From Strongyloides papillosus (Eukaryota > Nematoda > Chromadorea > Rhabditida > Strongyloididae), in assembly GCA_005656395.1 (NCBI GenBank), contig SRSI01000035.1, positions 372,001 through 436,000 on the forward strand: 64,000 bases of DNA, read 5' to 3'. The stretch's first letter is position 1, and every line of letters begins with the position of its first letter. Positions 35,685 to 46,730 of this stretch are shown in pieces. Below the pieces are notes generated by a model. It was not told the origin of the DNA, did no database searches, and worked only from the letters and a program-made list of their open reading frames with translations. The translations under genes and the position numbers were made by a program.

Positions 35685-38600
35685 ATGGATTTTTTACTTT
35701 TAATATTGAAATTATTTCTGTTGTTATTTGTGACATCTGCTTCAAATGGATATGATTTTGAAAGAAGCAATATTGGAAATCTCAATAATTATTTATTTGA
35801 TAATGTAAGTTTCATAAAAAAAGTGTGTGTTCCTATTATTGATTTTTAGGTTGAAATAGCTAAAAGAGATATCAATAAATTTAACGATATTTTGTACCGT
35901 ATTAAACGGGCAAAAAAGAAGAAAAGTTCTGATACAAATACTGCTAGTAAATATAATATTGTTAAAAAATGACATTTTAAATTTCCATATTTTTTCAGCA
36001 AATGAAGATTCTGTAGATTTCGGAGATATCAGTGGTATTATAAAAGTCTCAAGATTATTATTGTGTTTTATACTTTTAGGATTTAATGATGATTTTCGCA
36101 ATTCTAATAATAGTCACGGTAATTATAATTTTTATAGATAATTTTCTAACATTTAATTTATTCTTAATTATATAGATAGTGATGCTTCATTTAACTTTGG
36201 TAAGCAATTTTCAAAAAAAGATTTTTTGACTTTTCTTGATATATTAATTAAGAAAGTGGCAAAAATAGCGGAGGCCTTGATTTCGAGAATAGTTAATTTG
36301 TCATTATCTTTTAATATAATTAAATTTTTTCCAGGTGATGGTGAGCTAAATGGTAGTATGGAAGGAAATGGTAAAAAAAATTATTTGATCAAAACTATAG
36401 TTTACTTTTTAGATGATGGAAATTTCCAAACATCAAATAAATGTAGTTTTAATTACTTTTTTCAATTAGTTAATTAAATGTTTTTAATTCTTTAAGCAAA
36501 TAATAAAAAATCCAGCAAACGTGATAAAAGCAAGGAAAAAAATAAACAAAAGAAAAAAAATAAAGATAGTCTGATGAACGGTCATGATTTAAGTAGTAAG
36601 CTAAAAGAATTAAACGCTAATAAAATTATTTTTGTTTTTAGATTTAGACACAACGGATGACAAGAGCTCTGAGCTAGGTAAAAATAATGTTAAATGTCAA
36701 TTTAGTTATAAATTTTATCATATATTTGTTAAAAGAATTTCGAAATTTTATATAATATGTTTTCAGAGTCTGATGGTAAAAATATTAATTTTATTGGATT
36801 TGATCTATTTTGTATATTTTCAGGAGATTTTTCCAATACTTCTTCACCTGGTAAAGGTACTAAGGGTAAAACTAATGAAAAAACTAAAAAAGAATCCAAC
36901 AAAAAAGGTAAAGGTAGTCAAAAAGATAAGAAAAATACTTCTACAGTGCCGATGAATAGTTTCGAATCTGACGGTAAACTAAAGACTTCAAATACTAAAC
37001 AAATTACTTTTCTTTTAGATACTAATACGGAAATAATAGGCAGTTCTGAGTTAGGTAAAGTGGTAAAAAATGTTAATTTATTTTTAAAATTTTATAACAC
37101 TTTTATTAATGGTTTTCCTAAAATTAATATCTTATTTTTAGATATTAATGATAGTTATACTCACTTTATTATATTTATCTTATTTTATATGTTTTCAGAA
37201 AATCCTAATGACGGAAAAATAAAGGGTAAATCATTTTTCACTGTAATATAAATAACATTTCATTGAAGATAAAAAAAATAAAAAGGGATCTACCAATAGA
37301 GAAGAAAATAATAAAAGTGATAAAAAGAAAAAGGATTCTAAAAAACACCATGATAAAGGTAACTTAGATGATAAACCGGATTGTTAAGTAATATTTTAAT
37401 TTACTTTTATTTCTAGACCTAAATATAAGCGATATGGTCAGCAACGAGGATGGAGGAGGTAATAATTTATCACCTATAAAATTTCATAGTATATTTTTCA
37501 ATAATATTTTTTTTTGATATTAAATATTTTAAGATTTTGGTGATAATTGTAAAAATGATGTACTTCTTACTTATCTAAATAACGTTTTATTAATTTTATA
37601 GTTACTGATGAATCTAAAAAGGGAACTAAAGGCAAAAAAGAGAAAGGAAAGGATTCGATTAGTAGTTCTAAAGATAAAAATTCTGGTAAAAAAAGTAATT
37701 TTATATAATCATTATTTATTTTATATATTTAAAAAATATTCTAGAAATACCAAAAAAAGAAGATGACAAAGAGGGTATGATTGGTGAATACGATAATAAT
37801 CATAATTACTTTGAATCTTAATGATATTAATAAAAAAAATTTTAGATGATGAGGACTTTCCTTCCGCTGGTTTTAGTGGTAATTTTGATACAACTATTAA
37901 ATTTTTATTATTTTCTTAAAGATGAGGAAAATGGAACTGAGGATAAAAAACAAAAAAACCAAAAAGGGAAAAAAGATTCAAAAGAAAAGAAGGATAAAGG
38001 TAAAAAAAATAAAGACAGACACAAGGGAGAAGGTAGTTTACAAACAGGGGATGTATTTATAATTCAATTTTATTTTCAGATGATGACGGTAAGAATTCTA
38101 AATTTAATAAACAATAAGTTTATGGTAATTGGATTTAGGTAATTTTAATTCATTTGATAACAATTAATCTTATCCAGGTAATTTATTTAATAATTTAATA
38201 TACTCAATAAATTTTATTTTTTTTAGATGAAAAAAAAGGATTCGGAGGATCTAATGAAGAAGGTAAGAAAAATAATTCAAAAATGTTTATTTATAAATTT
38301 ATTTTTTAAAACCGTTCAATAACGTTATACTAAAAGTGAAATATAAAAAATTCTCTATACATTGATCAATTATAACAACAATCATAAGGGTAAAGAGTAA
38401 CATTAGATAATAATAAATTTATTTACATTTTCTAAAACTTTTTCTTATTTTAAAATTACAATGATGCTTTAACTGTTTACAATATTAATATAATCATTAA
38501 TTGATTTTATTAAAATAATTTTTTCTCTATTTTTAGAAGATGATCCATTTCCTCAAGGTAATAACAACGATTGAAATTGTTTTATTTTTGTTCTTCAGAA

Positions 38601-39899
38601 AACTCTAAAGGAAAAAAGAAGAAGCCAAAAAAAGGAGGTGATAATTAATATATCCAATAAATTTTCTATATTCATTATTGTAGATAAAGGAAAAAAGCCT
38701 AATCCTAAAGGAAGCGAGGAAGATGGTAAATTTATTTACATTCAATTTATTATTTTAATTATAAATTTGATTCTGAAGATGATTATGGAAACTTGGGAGG
38801 AGGTAGGTAAAATATATTAATATCGTATAAATAACATAATTCAGGTAACATTAGTAGATATGATGATTATGAAAGTAGGTGTAAACAATAAATACAATTT
38901 ATAAAATTTAAATGTCTTTTTTATTTTAAAGGTAATTTTCCTCAAAATAATAATGGAAACCGAGGACCACAATGTATGAATAAAAATGAATATATAACAT
39001 AATTATTTATAATATTTTTAGTTAGTCAGAATGGTCCAGGTGGTGGTGTAAACAATAATAACATGCAAGGAAATGGTCAAGGTATGGGCGGTGGAATGAA
39101 TCCAAATATGAATAATGGAATGATGAATAACGGAATGATGAATAATGGAATGAGGCCTCCTATGATGCCAAAACAACCTAGCAGTAATTTAATAACTATT
39201 AATCAAACAATATATCTTATTTTTTCAGCGGCTGAAAAAATCTTTAATAATCCAATATTTGGGACAGTGGTTGGAATGGGTAATATATAATAACTGAAAT
39301 ATTTATCAATTAACATTAAATAAAATTTTAGCTGGTGGAATTGGAGGTGCTATAGCCCTGTCGCGAATGATGCAAAACAGAAGTAATATTATCTACACTT
39401 TATAATTTTCTTATCCATAATTTCTAGATAACAAAATGATGATGAAGCAGTATTATATGATGAATGGTATTACTAAATTACTTTTTATATTAATATTTTT
39501 AGGCAAAAATCCCTATGAAATGAGGATCAGAAATAAAATGATGAAAGAAAATATGAAACAAGAAGCTAGAAATTTTAAAAGACAAAATAGTAAGATACTT
39601 TTAAATCTTTATAAAAATTATATTTTTATAAATTTTTTTAAGATCCCGGATTGTTTAGAAGAATGTTTAGAGGTCGTAATCCGAATAATCAAGGTAGTAA
39701 TATTTTAAAAAATTGTTTTAATAAAAAACATTTAGGAAATCCTTATGGACCTAGTAACGGTCCACCTGGTCCTAATATGAATGGTGGTTATAATGGAGGT
39801 GGTAATTTTAGAGATGGTAGTTTCAGAGGTGGAAATAATTTTAATGGACGTGGTGCTAACTTTAATAGACGTGGTAGTTTCGATGATTACGGTCAATAA
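35685..39899 (+). CDS. Micro-exon gene B: secreted low-complexity protein, about 36 exons
   Basis: Paralogue of gene A, head to tail. Exons: 35685-35804, 35850-35946, 35999-36034, 36080-36118, 36176-36199, 36253-36291, 36335-36370, 36413-36442, 36497-36595, 36642-36677, 36767-36775, 36824-36973, 37019-37054, 37199-37225, 37269-37358, 37417-37458, 37534-37548, 37602-37685, 37745-37774, 37846-37878, 37922-38032, 38080-38088, 38227-38262, 38537-38557, 38599-38637, 38684-38725, 38779-38802, 38845-38874, 38932-38973, 39022-39183, 39229-39279, 39332-39382, 39428-39466, 39503-39589, 39643-39693, 39736-39899 (676 residues). Every internal exon from the third on is a multiple of three with phase-1 borders. 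Signal peptide, then Lys-rich exons (GKGTKGKTNEKTKKE, KDKKNKDRHKGEG) alternating with acidic micro-exons, then an N/G/M-rich exon (NNGMMNNGMMNNGMRPP) and the shared C-terminal module. The 150 nt exon 12 corresponds to two exons of gene C, implying an intron loss. A would-be micro-exon at about 37142-37150 has lost its GT donor. Confidence 0.75.
38089..38226 (+). other. Intron of gene B with two zero-length AG|GT points
   Basis: The 138 nt intron contains GGATTTAG|GTAATT (junction 38138/38139) and TATCCAG|GTAATT (38177/38178). Each piece is 39-50 nt, the normal intron size here. It lies in the same place as in genes A and C, between the 9 nt exon and the next exon. Confidence 0.5.
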
Positions 39900-41319
39900 A
39901 AACAGGGAATTGTTGTAAAAAGTTATATGAATTACTGTTTATAAAATTGTATTTTAAATATTAATTAGAAGTAAATGAACTTTATGGAGAAAATATATAT
40001 TAAAAACCTTGAAAATTTATAAAATATTATTTATATTTTACAATATTGATTACTTTGAGTAAAATAAATATTTTAATTAATTAATTTTTATTCTATACTA
40101 CCTTAATTACATGTCAGTAGAAATAATTGATTCCTAAGTTTAACTTTTAAGTGGAACTTTCTTTTAATTTTTGATTCAGTGATTATTGAAATTTTATGTA
40201 AAAATATGAGGCAAAGCTTCAACTCTATAGAAGTAGATTATTAATATTAAAATTTTTAATAAGTTAATTATTGAACTATCCAGAACTGTCAAAATCAAAT
40301 AAATTTGTAAGCATTTCATAAAGCCATATATTGCTACAAACTTTAGATCACATTTTTTTATTCAAAATGAATAGACAGCATCAATTTAAAAATTATCGTT
40401 AAAAAAATTTTTTTAACAGGTCAAAATGTAACAATAGAAAATTGATAATCATAAAACAATAAAGAAACTTAAACGCTTTACATATTTCGCAAAATTAAAG
40501 GTATACGAAAAAAAAGTATGTAATATAATAAAAAATTGTGAAAGAAAAGGTAAACCAAGGATAATAAAAGTTGTATATAATCGTTTATTTTTAATTTAAT
40601 TATAAATAATATGTATATTTTTAACCAATAAATTGAAGTTTTAAAAATTCTAAAGATAAAAAAATATGTTATTTCACATGTAACTTTGATATTGTGTACA
40701 TAACTTTTTATGATATTCATTAACGAAGCTTCAAAGGAAAAGAAATTTAATGAAAAAATTAAACGATCAATCATCATATTTTGCATTACAAAGCAGAATA
40801 AAGAGTAATTGCCATTAATTTTTTTATAAATGTAAGTAAACTCCAAATGCTTATATTTTCAAAAAATGTTTTACATCATTTTCGATAAATGCAATATATA
40901 AAAGTTGCGCTAACATTTTTTGCCATTTTTTTTTTGAACTTTTTATATTACATTATTAAGTACGAAAAGTAACATGCTTTGTTAAAAAATCATATTTATT
41001 ACAAATTTCACACTTTAATCAGAAATAAAATTTAACTTCATTAATACAATCATTTTTGTTTATATAATATCAAGTAAAAAGATTATGCACTATGATTTTA
41101 TAATAATATTTATTAAATAAACCTCAAAATTTATTTTAAAAATTTCCACGTAACAGTTTTAAGAGTACTGTAAAATAATTAAACAAATTGAATTTATTAA
41201 ACAATTTAGAATTAGTAGTATCAATGAAATCCTTTTATATTCTTATTATAGTTTTCAGTAGGTAAAAAAAAATTAAACAATTAAAATTGTTAATATTTTT
41301 TAAAATATCTGGAAAAAGA
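39900..41319. other. Spacer between micro-exon genes B and C
   Basis: AT-rich. A 122-codon minus-strand frame at 40478-40846 is of low complexity and is not supported. Nothing else seen. Confidence 0.5.
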
Positions 41320-41803
41320 CATTTATTTAATATTAAATTAGGAAATCAAAAATTGGTTTTCAACATTTGTATTACAAATAAATATTTGATTTTTTTGTGA
41401 TATTTAATTTAAATTATAGAATTTTCAAAAATCATCCATGATATTAGAAAAATTTTATGAAACATTATTAATCTCATATTTATAAAAAAAGGTTGTAGAA
41501 AAATATATTTTCTTAACTACCAATTTTTAAAATTTTATCAATACCATTAATTCACGATATTACCACAATTGGTTAAAATTTAGTAATTTTTCTAATATGT
41601 TTATATATTATAGTATATTTTAAATTTATCATGCAATATTTATTTTTCTAATATTTAAAAATCAATCTATAAAGTATAATAATAATTTTGAAAAATTATA
41701 ATATTTATTTAAAATTTGCTATTAATATTTAAATTTGAATTACCAAAGTGGTTAATTATTATAAATAGCATTATATTTTGATTATTAATTTTAATATCAA
41801 AAA
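41320..41803 (+). promoter_or_regulatory. Conserved upstream block and TATA box of micro-exon gene C
   Basis: Homologous to the blocks before A and B. TATAAATA at 41760-41767, 36 nt before the ATG at 41804. The TATA-to-ATG distance is identical in the three genes although the sequence between has diverged. Confidence 0.7.
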
Positions 41804-44800
41804 ATGAATTTTTTACTTTTAATAGTAAATTTATTTTTGTTATTATTTGTAATATTTACTACAAATGGGTATGATCTGGCTCAAAATAATATTGGGAATC
41901 TCAAAAATTACTTTTATGACAACGTAAGATTAGTGGAAAAAATATTATTCGAATTATTGATTTTTAGACTGAAGTAGTTAAAAGAGAAATCAATAAATTT
42001 AATGACATTTTGGATCGTGTAAAACGAGCAAAAAAAAAACAACATAAAGCTACTTGTAAATATTTTAGCATTTAAAATTACTAATTAAAACTTCGCATTT
42101 TTTCAGCAACTGATCCTTCTGATGATTTGGGAGGTATGAATAAAGATATATCTTAAAATAAATATAGCATATTTGGATAAATTTAGACATTGGTAATGAT
42201 ACTGAAGATCATTTTGGTAAGTTATATTTAACAATTATTACTTGATTTTATTGTTAATTTATTTTTAAAGATAATTTAAAGGGAGAAAGTTTTAATTTCC
42301 AAAATGGTTAATTTGTCATTATTTAATATTATAATCAAATTTATCTTCAGGCAATGATGAATTATCAAAACTTGGTACGGATGATGATGGTAATGAAAGA
42401 TTCATTTGAGCCTTATAACAGTTTATTTCTTAGGTGATGTAACTAAAGAATCAGTTACTAAAAAGAGTAAAAATTTTTTTTAACATAGATAATTTTAAAA
42501 AAATATTATTTTAAGAATCTAAAAGTAAATCCGGCAATGGTGGAAAAAAGAAGAAAAAAAATCAAGATGGCCTCCATGATGGTTAACTTATTATTGACAA
42601 TTTATATGTTCAAATATTTTTTCAGATATGAAATGGCCTCTAGCAAGCTTCGAAAGTGAAAATGGTAACTAAAGATAATAAACTTAATAAAATATTATAT
42701 CTTTTTGTTTTTAGAGGATGAATTAACCACAACACCAAATGGAGGTACTTTATCTTTTTTAAATTTTGATAATTTTATTATTGTTTTGTCTTTAAGATTC
42801 TAAAGGGAAATCTAAAAAAAATAAAAATGGCAAAGGAAAAAATAAAAATAACAAAAAAAATGGTTAAATTATTGTTAATCATTTCTGTAATTAAATTTAT
42901 TTTTAGGTTCGAATGATACTCAATTTGAGATGACGAGTGGAGAAGGTATCAAATGAAATTAATCAAAATTAAACTAAAATTATCTATATTTTAGACAAAG
43001 TGAAGCCTGCGTTACCTAGTAAAAGTAAATTTGTTTTTTTTTTGTTGTAAACTTGATTGTTCGACATCTTTTTTAAGAACCCGCTAGTGATAAATCCAGC
43101 AGCAAAGGTCAAAAGAAGGAGAAACAAGGGATGTTAAAAGCGGTTAGCCTAACACTATTTATTTTTACAGTAAAATCTGTTTTCAGATGCGAATGAATCT
43201 GCATTAGATATTTCAGTTGATGATGGTAATAAAGGAAATTAATTTTAATCAAACTATAATGCTGTGTTTAGAGAATGATATATTAAAACAACAAATAGAA
43301 GTAGTTTTAATTTTTTTGTTAAATAGAATAATTTCATTCTCTTCTAGCATCAAAAGATAAGAAACCTAGAGGAAAAAAAACAAATAAAAACAAAAAAGAT
43401 GGTAAAAAACAATTAAATAATCCTAATGTAGACGGTAAACAAAACGAATCGAACGCTTGTTAAATTATTTTTAGATTTTATAGGCGATCAAAGTTTTGAA
43501 TCAGGTAAACATAAAATATCAACTTAGTCTAAAATTTCATAATACCTTTATTATTGATATTTTGTACACTTATATCTCATGTTTTTAGGATTTAATGGTA
43601 GTAAAATTAACTTTTCTTGCATTTATTTTACTTTGTTCATTTTTAGGAAATTTATCTGATGAGATTTCAATGGGTGAAACTGGTAAGTACAAAATATTTT
43701 TTAAATACAATGAATAACATTTCGTTCAAGTTGATACTAGAGGAAAAAAGAAAAAAAAACAAAACAAGGAAAAAGATATAATCGATAAAGAAAATAACAG
43801 TAAATCAAAAAAAGATAAGAAAAATAAAACTCCTAAAGTTCCTTTAAATAGCGATGAATTATCTGGTAAAATTAAAAATTAAAATGCTAGTAAAATTACT
43901 TTGTTTCGTGTTTAGATACAGATGATTTCGAAAGCTTTGAGAGTGGTAAAGGTAACAAACTTGTAAATTTTTTTCTAAAATTTCAATAACGCTTTTAACT
44001 GTAACATTTTATTGTTTTTTGTGATTTTGACAATAATACTCGCTTTACTATGTTTTTCTTATTTTGTATATTTTCAGAAAATCGTTATGGTGGAAAAAAT
44101 AAGAGTAAAAAAATTTCTACTATAATATAATATAAATGAAATTTTATTAAAGGTAAAATTAGTGAAAAAGACAAAAAAGAATCCAGCAGAAATAAGGAAA
44201 AAAAACAAAGTGATAAAAAGAATAAGAATCCTAAAAAACAGCGTGATGAAGGTGACTTAGATAATAAACTAAAGGGTTTAATAATATTTTAATTTTTTTT
44301 AGACCTAAATAAAAGCGACGAAGATGATGGAGGTAATAACTAATCAGTTGTAAAAATTCATAGTATAATTTTTAATGATATTTTTATTTTGATATCATAT
44401 ATTTCTAGAGCTTGATGGTAATTGTAAGAATAATATATTATATTTAAATAACATCTCATTAACTTTATAGTTGATAGTAAATCTAAAAAGGGAACGAAAG
44501 GAAAAAATGAGAAAGGAAAAGGAAAGGGTTTTAGTGGTAGTTCTAAAGAAAAAGATTCCGGTAAAAAAAGTAATTTTACATGATCATTATTTGTTTATAT
44601 ATTTTTAAAATATTATAGATTCATCAAAAAAAGGAAAAGATTCAAAGGGTATGAATGATGAATATAATAATAATCATAATTACTTTTAATCTAATTAATA
44701 TTAACCATAATATTATAGACGATTGGGAATTAGGTGATCTTGAAGGTTTAAGTGGTAATTATGGGATTATTTTGATTTATTATTAATTTCTTAAAGGTGA

Positions 44801-46730
44801 GGAAAATGACGTTAAAGAGAAAAAACAAAGCAAGAAAAAAGATCAAAAGGGAAAAAATAAGAAAGATGACGGAAAGAAAAAAAAACCTAAACATGAAGGT
44901 AATTTAGAAACAGGAGGTATATTTGTAATCTATATTTATTTTAATTTTCAGATAATGACGGTAAGAATTCTGAACTTAATAAACAGTAAATTTATGGTAA
45001 TTGAATTTAGGTAAATTTAAATCTTTTGATAGCTGTTAATCTTATTCAGGTAATTTTTTTAATAATTTAATATACTTAATAATTTTTATAGATAGTGAAA
45101 ATGGATTTAAAGAATCTGATGAGGAAGGTAAGAAATGTAGTTTAAAATTGTTTATTCATAAATTTATCTGTTTGAATCAATAAACAGTGTCACGTTAATG
45201 ATACAATATAAAGAACTTTCTATATATTAGCTAATTATAGTAGAAATTTTGGGGGTAAATAGTGACATTAGTTTAACGTTAAATTTGCTTATATTTTTTA
45301 GAACTTTTTCTTATTTGAAATTGCATTGATACTTTAATTGTTTACAATACTAATAAAATCCATTCATTGATTTTATTAAAATAATTTTTTCTTCTTTTTC
45401 AGCAGATGATCCATTTGATAAAGGTAATAACAAAGGCTAAAACTCTTTTATCATAATATTAAGGAGGCTCTAAAGAAAAAAAGAAGCCGTCAAGTAAAGG
45501 AAAAGGTAATATAATCTAATAATTTATTTGATATTTATCACTGTAGGTAAAGGGAAAAAACCTAATAATAATGAAAGCGAAGAAGAGGGTAAATTTTTGC
45601 ATAAAACTTATTACTTTAATTATAAATTAGATTCTAAAAAGGATAAACTAAAACCTGGAAAGGGTAGTAAAGTATACTAAATTTGTTTAAATAATACAAT
45701 TTAGGTGAAAGGAATGAATTCGATGATTCTGAAGGTAGGTGTTAACAATAAATACAACTTATGACATTTTTTTCATTTATTTTAAAGAAGATTACCCTAT
45801 AGGAGGTAATGGAAATCGAGGACCAAATTGTATGTTTAAAATTGAAGGTATAGCATAATTATTCAAAACATATTTAGTTAATCAAAATGGTGGTAATTTT
45901 AATGGTAATATGCCAGGAAATGGACAGGGTATGAACAATGGAATGAATCAAAACATGAATGGTGGAATGATGAATAATGGAATGATGCGTCCCCCGATGC
46001 CAAAACCACCTAGCAGTAATTTTATAACTATTAATCGGACAATGTATCTTATTTTTTCAGCGGCTGAAAGAATTCTTAGTAATCCAGCTGTTGGAACTGT
46101 ACTTGGAATGGGTAATATATAATAACTAAAATATTTATTCAATTAACATTAAATGATATTTTAGCTGCTGGAATTGGAGGTGCTGTAGGATTGTCACAAT
46201 TGATGCAAAGAAGAAGTAATGTTATTTAGACCTTATAATTTTTTATCCATAATTTATAGATCAAAAAATGATGATGAGACAGATGGCTATGATGAGGGGT
46301 ATTACTAAATTACTTTTTTTACTTATAATTCTAGGTCAAAACCCTTATGAAGTGGAAATCAGAAATGAAATGATGAAACAACGAATGAAACAACAGGCAA
46401 GAGAATTTAAAAAAGAACATAGTAAGAAACTCTTTAATCTGTTTAAAAATTCTATATTTATGAACCTTTTAAGATCCCGGATTTTTAAGAAGAATGTTTA
46501 GAGGTAAACGACCAATTGGTCCAGGTAATAAAATTTTAAAAAATTGATCTAATTTAAAAAATTTAGGAAATCCTTATGAAGATTATAACGGTCATCCTGG
46601 TCCTAATATGAATGGTGGTTATAATAGAGGTGGTAGTTTTAATAGAGGTGCAAGTTTTAATGGTAATCATCATTTTAATGGAGGCCCTGGTAATTTCGAC
46701 AGACGTGGTAGTTACATGGGAGGAAACTAG
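41804..46730 (+). CDS. Micro-exon gene C: secreted low-complexity protein, about 45 exons
   Basis: Largest paralogue. Exons: 41804-41923, 41968-42055, 42107-42133, 42187-42216, 42271-42306, 42351-42389, 42434-42466, 42516-42581, 42626-42664, 42715-42744, 42797-42862, 42907-42945, 42995-43024, 43078-43142 (frame-breaking), 43187-43225, 43272-43300 (29 nt, frame-breaking), 43348-43434, 43475-43504, 43589-43597, 43647-43682, 43731-43865, 43916-43945, 44078-44104, 44153-44251, 44303-44332, 44409-44423, 44471-44560, 44619-44648, 44719-44754, 44797-44898, 44952-44960, 45092-45127, 45403-45423, 45464-45505, 45547-45588, 45631-45663, 45705-45734, 45788-45829, 45878-46015, 46061-46111, 46165-46215, 46260-46298, 46335-46421, 46474-46524, 46567-46730. 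Leaving out the two odd exons gives about 757 residues in one frame. Signal peptide, Lys-rich and Asp-rich exons alternate, tail as in A and B (NNGMMRPPMPKPPSS, NPYEVEIRNEMM). C has extra exons between its exons 8 and 15 that A and B lack. Confidence 0.72.
44961..45091 (+). other. Intron of gene C with two zero-length AG|GT points
   Basis: The 131 nt intron contains TGAATTTAG|GTAAAT (junction 45010/45011) and TTATTCAG|GTAATT (45049/45050), at the same relative places as in gene B. Confidence 0.5.

Noticed and set aside
40478..40846. 122-codon minus-strand hydrophobic frame
   Set aside because: Phe/Ile/Leu/Tyr-rich as expected from random AT-rich sequence; no family motif, no paralogue after genes A or C.
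30191..46730. Reading the micro-exon genes as decayed pseudogenes full of stops
   Set aside because: Stops fall between GT-AG pairs. Joining the open pieces gives one frame in all three copies, with matching exon sizes and a conserved C-terminal module.
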